Origin: Synaphobranchus kaupii | Taxonomy: Eukaryota; Chordata; Actinopteri; Anguilliformes; Synaphobranchidae | Direction: 5' to 3' | DNA length: 64,000 nucleotides | Assembly (NCBI GenBank): GCA_029718625.1 | Contig: CM056387.1 | Coordinates: forward strand, 37,672,824 to 37,736,823 | In this document: in pieces, positions 22,560 through 36,100 of the stretch | How the letters are laid out: every line of letters begins with the position of its first letter | How positions within the stretch are numbered: position 1 is the first letter of the stretch | Translations under genes and position numbers: made by a program | Notes under the pieces: model-generated | What the model was told of the DNA's origin: nothing | The model's input: the letters and a program-made list of their open reading frames with translations, nothing else | Database searches by the model: none

Positions 22560-23762
22560 TAGGGTTGTCACAATATCCCATTTTCATATCGTCGATATGC
22601 CTTTAAGAAATATTGTGATATTCAGTATTATAGTTCGTATATAATTATAGTGGATTAATGACAACGTAAACAGAAGTAATTACCACGTGTGGCAGCATTG
22701 AGTTCTAATTGCAGTAGCCTTAGCGTTGCTTCTGCGTCCGTGTACTTTTGGGCCAATCGTTTCCCGTTTCAGAAACAGAAATTTAAAAAACAAGAAACGA
22801 ATGGTTATGCTATATTCATTTTAAAAACAAAAATTGAAAAAAGGTGTTTTGGATCCATGTATAAATTAATGCCAACTGCAACATCCCGTACTGTCACTCA
22901 TCTCACTTTTTTTCTCGTAACAGCTAGACACTTCATAGTTCGCTCCAAAATGAATGTGATGACAAACATGATGACGATGAGCGGCCGTCAATTTATTACG
23001 TTTCGAACAATGTCCACAAAACAATGTTGCAATGGAATGTTTGCTGTTATGTCTGCGTATAACAAATTATTTATTGCAATCTCCTGTAGGCTCTCATAGG
23101 CATAATTTTATAATGCACTAATAATGACTGTGTAGTTAGCGAAAATGTTTTATGGGAAATGTTTGCAGTCACGAGATAGGATAATACATTGACACCGTGG
23201 CTGTTACATCTATTGCACTAGCCCCCTCTGCAAGGATGAACGCAAGCGATCAGACGTTGTAATTTGATCCTACATCCTACCTTACACTAACCTTCCACTG
23301 GAAATTGGAAAATTGATGTAATAACTATCCTCTGCTGTTAACATTGCTCATCAGATAATTAATTAGTACCAGTATATTAATAGGCTAATGGCAACAAAAT
23401 AATAAATACAGAGCAAATAATAACAACCAAATGTATAAAGAAAACCAAGCATACAGAATTTGTTGGGAGGCATCAGAACTAAAGTAGAAAATGGAGCGGG
23501 AAAGGATGCAACACTCGGGCAGGCCATGGCACATGCAGTAATGCAAATATATTGAGTTATACAAATTTTGAAATATAAACTCGCGTATTATTTCCGACCA
23601 ATATTATTATTTAAAAGTATGTATGCATGTTTTGTCCTTAGAATAGCAATAATACATTTTTTTAAAATATATATATTTTTAAATATCGTGGCTACAGACA
23701 GCCATCTCTAATATTTTCAAATATCGCCATATCCAATATTATTGGATATCGTGACAACCCTA
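22560..23762. mobile_element. non-autonomous hAT-type element, 1203 bp
   Basis: Terminal inverted repeats TAGGGTTGTCAC and GTGACAACCCTA, with subterminal ATATCG-rich sequence, flanked by a perfect 8-bp duplication CCTCTCAT at 22552-22559 and 23763-23770. The 8-bp duplication is the hAT signature. The only internal frame (22689-23099, 136 residues) shows no transposase features. Confidence 0.9.
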
Positions 23763-23770
23763 CCTCTCAT

Positions 23771-26640
23771 ATGATTCTAGCAGTCGTCTGGTTTCTGATG
23801 AATTGTAAACCCAACAACGGCACATTGGTATGTAGGAAATACTGGTGAAATCCTGGGGTCTGTTGAGCCACGGCGTTGTCTTGGATGGGATTGTCAGAGT
23901 GTTGTAGCTGCAGTTTGTCAGGCTGTTGTTTATTATGCCTGACTGCGCTTACCGTTAAATGTGTTGTCTGATCAACGTCCTCAGGAGAGGCCTGGGATCT
24001 GAATGCCTCCGATTCCCTCACATTCGCCACATTAGTCCCAGCCTCGCGGGTGTGTCCCGGGGATGTGCACTGTATTACTGTGGGTGAAGCGCCTTTAGGT
24101 CAATCATTGGAGAGTCCCCCCAAAGGATGAGGGCCAGTGTAGGCCCAGTTGCAGCCCATTGCATTTAGGGAAATGGATTTAAAGGCTTGTGTTTTTGTGT
24201 TACTTTTGTTGACTTTTTATTTTTGTTTTGTCTTGTTTTGAGTTGTACTTCATTTAAACCACTCCTGCTTTTTTTTGGCTGATGCGCGCATGCACGCGCA
24301 CACACGCACACGCACACATGCACACGCAAACACAGGTACGGTTTTAGAAGAACATGGAACGCACATTTAATTGTATGTAGCAATGCTTCAGGGTATTTTT
24401 TTTATTCTATTTTTTTTTGGTTAAAGCATTTTCATTATTGAATATGCAGAGAAAGAGAACGGCATGTAATGGAATGGAAAGGCATGTGATAGCTGGTGAG
24501 TTTGAGTACTGGTTTGGTGCCAAATTAAGCATGTAAACTATAAGGGTCATAAATCCATGTGAAGAACATACAGGAACTTCACTGTTACATATTTATTATT
24601 GTTTTACTTTCATTCTAATGTGGTATGTAAAACAGGCCTTCTGGTGTTTGATGTGTACTGTTACCATTTCAAAAGGACCTGGGACTACTGTTGGTTATGT
24701 TTTTAGTAATGATACGTAATACTACAAGCAAGGACGTTCTGTTATTGTGATTTTTGGACAGCCGAAATCATGCTACTGAGTTATTTTTCTTTGAAGGACT
24801 TTAACTTTCTTTTAGGTTTGCTATTTTACCCAATGACACAGGATATGTCCACACAGTAATTGGGCAGGCTTTATTTAATACAATTTTAAATAATTTTTAT
24901 TTAGTCTTGGATGGCTTTGCCATTCAGTTTTGCCTTCTACTTACTGAACTAGCTGTTTTCTAAGGTGCATGTGTATTTCTTGGTGTATCTAATGAAATTC
25001 TGAAATGGCAAATATGTAATGACACCAAGGGACACCTTGATCCATGTGTTTTTATTTGTACTGGTGTTTCCTGTAGGTTTTGTGTTTCTTTCACGTACTG
25101 GTCCATAAACTCTGCACTACTTTTTATTTTTCACTTTCTGCTGCATAAAAAACAGCTTGTTTCAGAATGTCATAAAAATCAAAACAAGGTGTGCAAATAT
25201 TTTTTTACAGTGAATTTTTGTATTGAATGTAAGCCCCCACTGTAAGCCAATGATTAACCATCAATAATTAAAGTGAATAAATATTAATTTATTCTATATG
25301 ATTAATCACAGCCCAGTTCACATAATTCAGAAATTACCTAAATGTTTAAGTGCCACAGAAAAAGAAACCCAAGTGTCATGAATCCCAGACCTGAATCCTC
25401 CATGCACTGTTGCCAAACCAAAAAGTAGCTGCATTTAAATGGGAACATCTGATGGTTCTTGTTTGACACCACTACATGGATACACCAGTCTGTTTGAACC
25501 GATTTTAATTACTGCACCAGAACCTCAGCCACTGGTTCGCCGCATGCCTACTGATCAAACCGTTAGGCCCTCCCCCATATTCACCGTTCAACCTGTTAAG
25601 GGCAGGGCATGCTATTATCAATCTGGCCATAAGAAGGCGCTGTTGCAATTGAAAATGACTAAGGTGTGTGCCTGTATTGCTTGCGATCTTGAACACATAG
25701 TAGATCAGTCATGCTTTACTGTCAATCAAATGACAGCTTTAAACATCACAGAAATTATAATATTGTAATTTGAAAATGCTGGACTATTCTTTGTTAATCA
25801 CTGGAAATCCAATATCTGAGTCATCTGCACTTTCGTCAAGTGTCTGTGAACATTTATGATTTGCTCAAATCTGTTTCTTGTTTAGTCAAAATGTTTCAAG
25901 AGGTGGAATCTTGCTTTTTTTTTTCTTTTTTCTTTTTTTAAGTGAAAGTGCACCCTGAAATAAAACAAAATATGATGTTTGCAAGAGTCCTATATTAATT
26001 GCATTTGACTGACTCTTCATAAATATGAAGTAGTTCCCTTAATCATGAATCGTTCTGCACAGGAATCATTTGCTTCTTCACAGTAGGGCGATATAATGAC
26101 GCATTAAGGTAAAGATTTGCCGACAAGCCATTTTTTATGTATTTACCCTGGAATGACTGCGAAAGTAAAGGGTATTTCCTCATGCAATAAATAGCCTAGT
26201 CTAGTGCATATTTGGATATCCTGCGCTCCAATAATTGCCGAGTTTCTCCGGGCAATGAAAGCTGTAGGTCTAACTGAAAGATCCATACTTAATTCATGCG
26301 TTCAATTCAGGTATTTCGCAAATGACAATATGAACATGTGACCATCGATCGATAAGTCACCTCTGGGAAGCTAAATGAAAGCGAAAGTGTTGGATGTGCG
26401 ATTGAGAGCCCTTATGTTTATTCGCATGTTTGGTAGCAGGTAGGCCTGCAGGAGCGCAGCCTATGGGAGCAGGGGGCGGAAAGGTTCCGCTGATCTTGCA
26501 ATTTGCATAGACAGCCCCTTGGACTGGCAACATTATGTTCGTATCATTTTTCATTTAAGGAAGTTGTTCAACTTCGGGAAGCGTACGATCTCCAGACTTG
26601 ACCAACTATAATTATCCAACTAAATAGTTGATAATTCTCG
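23771..26640. other. intergenic between slc25a14 and pof1b, no gene seen
   Basis: AT-rich, with a short CA-rich patch at about 24290-24335. Several AATAAA signals occur (e.g. about 25277), but none can be tied to slc25a14, whose 3' UTR end remains unknown. Confidence 0.5.
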
Positions 26641-26674
26641 ACACTCCGGTGACTATTTTTTAGAACGTTTTGAG

Positions 26675-26681
26675 TATATAA
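26675..26681 (+). promoter_or_regulatory. TATA-like box upstream of pof1b
   Basis: TATATAA lies 51 bp before the proposed start codon, which would give a short 5' leader of about 20-27 bases. An imperfect palindrome at about 26609-26635 lies just upstream. No further promoter evidence is visible. Confidence 0.3.
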
Positions 26682-26731
26682 CATTTTATCGGATAGCTAG
26701 CGAGCTAGCTATTTATTTTAAGCACGTCAGA

Positions 26732-27106
26732 ATGTCGCTCCCCCCAGGCGTTACAACCTACAGAACAATGAGCATGAGTTCGGATACCTTGTCTAACGTG
26801 TCGCCAACGGTCCAATATGTCACGAATGAGATCCCCAGCTGTTCCCCAAGCTACAGAACTGTGAGTGTCCCGGTGTCTCCAACACAGATGTCCCATGTGC
26901 AGTACGCGGTAAATGGAGGCGCAGTGGACGGCAATGTTGTCTACGGGACTATGCGCTACCTGGTACCGGTCGAGAGGAGAGTTATGCCAGAATCCTACAT
27001 GGTCGTCAACAGAGCCCCCCAAATAATGGCCAGCCCAAACCTATCACCTATGTATATACAGAACTACAGTATGGGCAGTCAGGATGGACTGCAAGTTCAA
27101 GCTGAG
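26732..27106 (+). CDS. pof1b: pof1b coding exon 1
   Basis: Starts MSLPPGVTTYRTMSMSS and ends LQVQAE|GTGAGA in phase 0. This low-complexity head rich in Ser, Thr, Val and Tyr is diverged from mammalian POF1B, so the assignment rests on position, phase, an upstream TATA-like box and the long open frame. Confidence 0.75.
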
Positions 27107-30100
27107 GTGAGACCATGGCTTTAATTATTATTTGGTTTGTTGGGTGTTAAGAGCATGCACTTGTCTGATCAATGTGATGGCTATGGCTGCTATGTGTGCC
27201 CCACGGAAGCGAATCTTAATATCTACCCACGGAACAAGTTGGTGGTGAACAATACAAAATAGTGTAACTTAAAAATACGTCTGAATATATATATTTTTTT
27301 TTAAAAATCCAAATGCAAATGGTCAAGTGTCTGAATTTTATCAGAGGTAACTACTAGAAAAATATTTATTTTATTTTCCAACAAGTTTTAATGAATTAAT
27401 GTGTCATATAGTAACATAATGATTAGAAATGTATTAACTCTTCTCAGCACAATTACAATATTGCAGTACCTAATGTTTTAGAATATTAGCTTATTTTTTT
27501 GTTATTATGATTCATATAGGCTACAGCAGTAGATGCATTATAGCTTCCTCACTGGCACTCACATTCACTTATTATATTCACTCATTATTTCATTATATAG
27601 CATCGCTGTTTACCTCCACCACATTTCAGTAGTATACACTACCCTACCGATTAAGTCAAATACCGGGTAGGTGGGCCTACTCTTTTCTTTACAGTTTTTT
27701 AAAAAAAAATTTTTATTTTCACAAATATACTATGGAAATGGTTTCTTCCAATTTTCATAATTTAAATGTCCATTTTAAAAAAAAATGCCGTTTCAGTTTT
27801 TTTCGCATCTAATTGTTGTCATTTTTTTCTTGTCAATAACATTACACTATCTTAAAATGGATGATTCAGCAACGGTTAAAAACGTTCCAGCAGTTTGAGT
27901 AATGCATTCATTAACTTTATCAATGTTCAGCACAAAAAAAACAAAAAAACAAACGTGGGACATGAAAACGGGTATTACACCATGGCTCAGAGATGGCATG
28001 AAAATATCATATTTCATACACTCACTCATTCCGATTTGCTGAACAACAGCGAGAAACTTACCGTTTGGACGTCAAGCTGCATAAATGAAGTTGTTTAGCC
28101 TATTCAAGATGACTTCAAACAGATTGTGTTGATTGTGCACCACAACTCTGCATTTGAGCAATTAAAAATCACATAAAATGGAGGACAGACTGTTGTTGCC
28201 AAATTTAAAATGCAGTGCATTTAACAATTACTGTTTAATGGAAATTACATTTTTATACAGGAATACTACACTGTGCGAAGACAAAAAGACAAATCGCAAG
28301 AGAGGGCAAGCCTCCTAGAGCCCATAACAAGCGAGTCACCCTGTAGAATCCTATAATAGTCATGGCCTGGGTCATTTTTATATTATGACCCCACTGATCA
28401 AATGTGATTATTTATCAATTTCTTAACCTCCAATGGTTTTATGATATGGATTACTGGCCCCAATCCCAAAAACCTACATTACAATACATGGGTAATTTTT
28501 CTATACTATAGGAAATTGACTTCAATCACAAAAACCTAGATTACAATATGCAGGTCTTCCATAAGGGGGGTCACTTCATAGCAGTGTGGACAAAGAAAAG
28601 AAATGATTGGTAATCCAACAACATTGAAGCAGAGATTGATGAGGAACTATAGTTGGCAATCAAATGTAAGTGGAATTAAGCCAAGGGGACCATAATAATG
28701 TATTAGTTGCTAGTAATAGTTGCTATCCAGCTAGCTAGCTAACTAGATATAACTGATGAGGTTTGTCAGGGCTTATCATGTGTAATTATTATTACACGTG
28801 TGGAGGTGAGACAGGATTTACTTCTTCGCTGTAAGCATTTGCCTGTCGGAATCAAGTTGGCTCAATGATGATGGTAATGTTAATAGGAAATTATGATATA
28901 TCATACCTAGCTTTGTATTACAGCCTTTCCATGGAACTACAAGCTTTTGTGTTTGAAACAACTGATACATCCCTGCCAATAGAAAAAAGGTTTTCTTTAA
29001 TTTGAACTTTTGTTTACTTGGTCATTTGCTACTATTGGTATGTATTTTTGTTCTTCAGAATTCCCAAATTGTGCTGGTCCTGAAACAGCGGTTATGTTAT
29101 TTTGTTGTACTACTAAAGCAAACCATAATAATGGATTAATCTGTGGCATGGTGCTAGATAAACTGGTTTTCCATTCTAATTTGATCATTTGTGTTTCCCA
29201 GCATTCTCTAACACAGAGTGTGAATGGAAATGGACAAGCTTCGTCTGTGATGAGCCAGACCTCCAGTCCCCCAAAGAGCCCTGAGCCAACTCCTCAGGTG
29301 ATGAGCCAGTACCACACACCTGCACAGCACAAACTCACACACACTGTGTAAGCTTATATAACCACACTGGCAAACCTGTACACGCACGCGCACCATAGAG
29401 TTCAATAGGAAAATGAGTCAGGAGAAACAACCCTTAAAGTGATCCATCCATATCTACTGCATATCTGGCAGCAGATTGATGGTTTGAGGCTTGTTTGATA
29501 CCTCAGACCCTTGATGACTTAGAGCCATTTAGCCAACCATGGGTTTCATACTATTCCAGTGTAATTTACAAATGCAGAGAGGTTATAGTATTGCTTGTAA
29601 GAGAGCCTGAAAATAAGATGTGGAGTAGCTACAGAGCCAAAACAACAAAAATTGTGTCACTGTCCAAATACTTGTGGTCTGCACTGTGTATATATATACG
29701 TATATATATATATGTATATCTCTGAAATAACTGAAGTAAATGCTGATTTTCGACACACTATTCTAATTTCTTGAAATACTGTTTTGGGAGTTTTCTGGAG
29801 CTGTAAGCCAAAATTATGAAAAATGAAACAAATAAAGGCTAGAAATATTTCACTTTGTGTGTAATGAATCTATAATCTATGAAAGTTTCACTTTTTGAAT
29901 GGAATTATGGAAAAAAAACAACTTTTCCATGATAATCTAATTTTTTGGAAAGGATCTGTATATATAGACAGACAGACACACACACTCACAGTGGCAGAAG
30001 TGCTTATGACTGCTATCGCCGTTTTTTCTGCTTCTCTTGCCACCTGGACACATTTTGGAGGGAACAGCACTGAGGAAAACTAGTGGAACAAGTTATATAA

Positions 30101-33100
30101 TCTCCTGAGGAGTGATTCTGTGCCTATCAAATGGGGAACCACACCCTTGTGAGTTGCAATTCTTGATAGAGAGGCTTGAGAAAGAGTCCAAGTGTGAGAT
30201 CCCACTCAAAATAATGATAATGGCACAAATATAAAGCAGTCAGCCGGCCTGTTTTATCTTTGTTTTTTCTCTGTGCTGTAATACCTGCAGCTATGTTCAG
30301 CCACACCTGGGCATTCTTAAACCGTGATGAACGTGGTCTACAGGATGGCAAAGATAGCTCCTTTAAAGAGCTTGAGGCAAAGATGCCATTTATTTTGCTC
30401 TGTAGTAAACCATGAAAGAAACACAAGCTGCCATTTCAATTATTCAAATGAATGGAAGGAAATGTGAGTCTTTTCAAAAAAGTAGGCTTGGCTAAAGCAG
30501 GCTAGCTGATCTTGTTCATGCATACACAAGAAAACAACTGGGATAGAGCAGATGAACGTGGAGCGTGTGATATGTTTGTTTCCGTTCAAGTTGATTTGCC
30601 TGGACTGTGTGGCCCTTGATTAAATGTGTTATTTTTTTCGTTCGGATTAAAGTTTAATGGGCTATGATGGAGATCATTATCATGCTGAAACAACAGACTT
30701 CAGAGGGTTTTTTTGTCAGGCCATTCATATGTTGTCTTTGTAGCCTACAGCGTAACATGTTTCAAAGGCTCTTTGGACCACTGAGTCATTATATTATTAT
30801 CAGTTTTGAGCTTGTGTTGTGGCACATGTGGTCTGTGTGAGCAGATGCATTTGGCACTGCTTTTGTAGTCATTTTCATGTCTGATTAACTATAATACTTT
30901 AAAGGCAGACTAGTATCGCAGAGTTTTTGGTCCCTTCAAACAAGTGCATGTGGTTGTTGCATTACTTCCAGGAAGAGTGGGTTGAGGGAATGGGAAACTA
31001 GTAAATCTCTCTGTCATTTGACTCCTCCTTTTACCTCCTAGCTTAGTATTTTAATAATACTTTGGTAATTGTCAGTACTGAGGAGGTACTTGCTCTTAAT
31101 GCAGTGATGTTCCCCACAGACTCCACAGTCCAGGGCTGTGACCGAATATGATCCCTTCACCCCGTTGAGGGCGCATATTTGAGTCAACTTCATCAATATG
31201 TTTTTTAGTGGGCGACTTTTTTTCACAAATGGGGGCATTTAAAATCCCAGGATGAAACCCTTATTTTCAGCGTTTCGTTGAGGGGATTCAGGAGCTCGTC
31301 CGACAATTTCAGGAAGTAAACCGGAAGTAAAAACTACAACTTGTAGTACAAGAGCGGGACATATTACTCTCTTTTTATTTTTGGTAATTCTATCTTCATT
31401 CATAGTCTACACTTTGTAACCATTGTCATATGTAAACTGATTGATATTCTCAGTGAAAAATATATATTATGAACTACTTCCTCACTAGTTTGGAAAGAGT
31501 TTTGCAGGATGTCTTGTGCACACTGCTTGCAAAGTGAGGGGAGAGAGCACATAGTAAACAGGGGTCTGAGTGGACAGGGGGCAGGGAACAGGGATCATAT
31601 TTGGTCATGGCCCAGGTTAATTACTAACCTTGCAAGTGATGACTGTGGCCATTATCCCACTGGGTAATGTGTATCATGCTCAGTGAATGCACGTTTCTAT
31701 TTGGCATGCTATTTCTCGCCTAATCTCAGAATGGCGCCCCCTCTGGTCGATTGCGCATCAGTGATTAAAGGAAGCTGCGGCTGTAGTTACCGGTGCAGTA
31801 GTCTCGCGGAGGCCAGACTTTGTGATGAACACAAAGTCTGGTCCATAGACTTGCTTAACGTGGTAAAGAGCCGCCCACTTTGACAAGATGGCGCATTTGA
31901 TTGACATGCAAGATAACCAACCACAGACCGTCTATGTTCCGTGACGTATTGAGGCGCTACAGAGGGCGGTCGATTCGGAAACAGCGCTACAAGAACACCA
32001 GACCCGCATGAAACAAATGTGATGTACTAAAATGGCACGGCGATCTCCATTAAAACAGTCTATCACACCGAAGAAAGATACAGAACCTGACCTGACCGGA
32101 CCTTTTTAGACATCTTTGTAAACATTACTGTAAACTAATATTAAAACCAAATGTTCACACTAGCAAGCCTACATGCAGAGCACAGAACTGGTCGTTTTAT
32201 CCGTTTGCCCTGTAATTAACAATTTAGGCTAACGAGTAACGTTAGCTGGCTAGCTGACTAAAACATTGTAACATTATTCAAGACTGTTTCCATTGTAGTT
32301 GAAATAAGAAAATTATATCTTGCCATTGCACTACGGTGTGCACTTCATCAACTGCCATTCCGATGAGGCGTTCCAGATAAACTGCTGTTTGTAGCACGTC
32401 TCTCCATTTCTTGGTGCCCACAAGTAATTTGGGTGATCCAAACACTATGTTGAATGGCCCTGCTGCGATTTCTACATCGGTGGCCTCACTCTTCCCAACA
32501 CATGCCACAGACAACCCTTTGCCTGTCAGGTACTTAACCTGATCTTCCATCATTGATGTAAGGGGGCAGGCGAATAACAAAATAGGTTGAGTTAGGAAGC
32601 CTGTATTGTGTTTGCAAAGGGTCGGCCATGCTTGAAATATAAGGCTTTTCACGTATCCTGTCGGCAAACATGCGAGTATATCTCGTTTATTAATTATCTG
32701 CCTCAAAACAAACTCTTGAATATCTTTCAGAGATGGAATGTCGTGAACTTCCAAAACTTTATTCAATCCAGCGTTAAGCTCTTGCTCCGAAACACTCATT
32801 GTTCTTGATGGATTCGCACCGGAAATACACACACACTCCTGTGATTGACAGTGCTACTAGCCAATGAGTGCCAACTGTGAGTTTTCTCACAGTCCTGTCC
32901 AGCTTATGCAAGCCTATGCATCAGACGCTGCGTACAAAGTGCGTCAAAGCGGCTGAGGCTGACGCCCGGAACCCACCAGACGCTCCAAGCGCACAGACGC
33001 TTATTGCGTGCGCAGATTTGAGCAGAACTGAACCCACCAGACGCACAAAGGCACAAACGCTTTTATCGCTTTTTCGGAGCGCATTCCGTGAACGACAGAG

Positions 33101-36100
33101 ATGCGCTATACAAACAAACAGTCTACATTCCGGATTTGTGAGCTTCGCTTAATAATGGATAAGTAAATACTGCTATTACATATGTCTTACTGCTTGACAG
33201 GTTAATTAAAATGAAAACTTGCATACTGTCAATATATTAGTACATGGGAAAATAGCTACACATGAATCAGACTAACAAACAAGTCTTCATTGGCTGGCAG
33301 CAAATGGCCTACTTTTGATTTTTACTTTGTAGCCTATAGCTAATGTAATTATGTCATTATAACGAAATCAGTTGAGTGATCACCTTATCTCGCAATATTA
33401 GTATTGTTTCAGTACGAGTTGTAAACTGAGGAAGGCAATTATGGTTTACCTCTTGCTCCGAATGTTCTAAACATTTAATTATAGCAGAATTAGCAGCTAT
33501 TTTGATTCTGTAGTACCTTAAATCGATACAGTGATATCAGTATAATAAAAACAAAAGTAAGCATAGTCTTAATTCATTGAACAAATATATATAAATTTGT
33601 ATACTATAATAAAGAAAAAGCATTATAAAAACGGGACTGGTTATATGCAAAATGTATGACTTGATTTAACTTCATTCATCCCACAATGGTGATTGTCTCT
33701 GTTCCCTTTTTCATTAGGGCCTATATTAAAATATAATATGTATTAAAATAATTAATAACAATAGCAAAACTATTAGTAGGTTGAAAAACATTAATACGTA
33801 GTGATATGATGCAGATATTGAGCATATACAATGTATTTCTATAAGATTGCGCATGCGGACGACCAGAAAATTCCGCCCAGAGCGGAAAAATCAGCTCCAC
33901 GTACGCGAGCCGTCCGCCCGCCAGCCGTGCGTGCGTGGCCGGTGAGAACCGCGGCAATTCGTTAACATGGGAGCCGAAGTGAAGCGCAACAGTGCGCGTG
34001 TGCTTGAGCTTGAGCTTGCGCATCTGGTGGGTTCTGGGCGTGAGACTACCGGTGCAGTAAGTGCACAGGACCTGGAGGCTGGACGCATGCATTTCTGAGG
34101 TTGTGTGTGTGCGAGTGTAATGCGTTAACGTTGTTAATGACTGTAATGTTGGTGATGATTGTAATGTTGTTCATTTAGCGTGTGCTGGTTGTGTGCCCTC
34201 TGGATTTGATGAAGAACATTGGGCCCTGCCATCTCAGTTGCGCATTCCGAATGGGGGGAGAAAATGAAAACAGAATAGTTGTTAAAAAAACACTGTAAGT
34301 GTGAAATGGCTGAGTTGAGTTGTTAAAAAAACACTGTAAGTGTGAAATGGCTGAGTTGAGTTGTTAAAAAAAAACACTAAGTGTGAAAGGGCTGAGTTGC
34401 AGCCCTATTCTGTCTTCCACAAAATACATTATTTAGCCAGGGTCAGTGGTGTGAGTTAATGAATTGTTCCAGAGCACCCTAAGCTCATTACATGGCAACT
34501 TTTAAACCATTACATAGCGGCAAGGGCGATGTTTCATGTGAAAACAGCTGAGCCCGAGTTTCTGCCTGCTTTGTGATACAGTGCAGGAACAGATGACACT
34601 GTTCAAAAACAACAAAATAATTGGAAGATTTGGAAATTGAGGCATCCTCTGAGTTTAAATTCTGTCGGTTTGAAAGGCTGTTGCCGTACGTGCAGAGAAG
34701 CAGAGTGTGCAGAGAGGTAAAGGCTCTTTCCCTCGCCCTTTTGGAGGATTTATCTTATGGGCCTCTGCAGTTAAACATGTTCTAATGTGTATCTGACCAT
34801 TCAGGGCTGAGGTGAAGGAGAGTATTATAAGCCAGGCTGTTCTAAGGGGCTTAGACTATGCTATGGATCTTAGACTATTCTATGGATCTTAGACTGTGCC
34901 ATGGAGCTTTGACTATTCTATGGATCTTAGACTGTGCCATGGAGCTTAGACTATTCCATGGATCTTAGACTGTGCCATGGAGCTTAGACTATTCCATGGA
35001 GCTTAGACTGTGCCATGGAGCTTAGACTGTGCCATGGAGCTTAGACTGTGCCATGGGGCTTAGACTATTTCATGGAGCTTAGATGTTGCCATGGGGCTTA
35101 GACTGTGCCATGGAACTTAGACTGTGCCATGGGGCTTAGAATATGCCATGGAGCTTAGACTATGCCATGGGGCTTAGATTGTACCATGGAGTTTAGACTG
35201 TGCCATGGAGCTTAGACTATGCCATGGAGTTTAGACTGTGCCATGAAGCTTAGACTGTGCCATGGAGCTTAGACTGTGCCATGAAGCTTAGACTGTGCCA
35301 TGGAGCTTAGACTGTGCCATGGAGCTTAGACTATGCCATGGAGTTTAGACTGTGATTTACACAAGCGGGGCTGTCATAGCTTTGTTCAATGATAACAAAA
35401 GTCCTAACATGGTGTGCTTTGTTTAGTCCTGAATTACTGAACTGGATCTAAATCCAGGTATTGCAAAAAAACAAGATGTTTTAACATTATTTTTTCCTTT
35501 TATACCACCCATTATTGAAAGAAATTTGTTTTAGGACAAATCTGCATTCCTGGGAGTGAAAATCATAAGCCATACCTGTACAGATAAGCGTAACAGTTTT
35601 TAAAGACCGAGTGAAGTTGGGCACGGTTGGGTGTGGCGACACACCCAGGAATCAAATATCAAACGCTGTGTTCACGAGGTCCTGGCTTACCTCCAGGAAG
35701 GTGTCTTCACTCAGTGCTGCGTGCTTTTGGTGCATAGTTGGATTATGGATCTTTTAATGGTTCTTTCTGTCTTTGAGTTGCAAGGTTTATGCATTATAAT
35801 CAGTCCTGGATCTATGCAGCTGTCAGTCACCTTTGTTTTTATGGACAACGGTCCCTTGTGGCACTTGCTGTGAGAATGAGAATGACAAGGACACTCCTTA
35901 TTTGGATAGTTGGCCTTGAATGCAAATAGAATGAGCTCACATTGCCCTTGTAGCAAATAGTCACCCACATTGTTTGTTGTTATGATGGTACCTTATTTCA
36001 GTTCTCACTTCTGACTTGCATTACCCCCCCCCCCCTTACCTTGTTCCCACGGAAATCAAAATTCCTGCCCTGCTTGGGGGTGTAATGGGCAAGGTGTTGG

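Noticed and set aside
22689..23099. 136-residue ORF inside the hAT element
   Set aside because: No hAT transposase or zinc-finger pattern; the element is treated as non-autonomous.
29298..29347. Extension of pof1b exon 2 to a stronger donor GTAAGC at 29348
   Set aside because: It would leave phase 2, incompatible with the phase-0 start of exon 3. It remains possible only if an unseen exon lies between.
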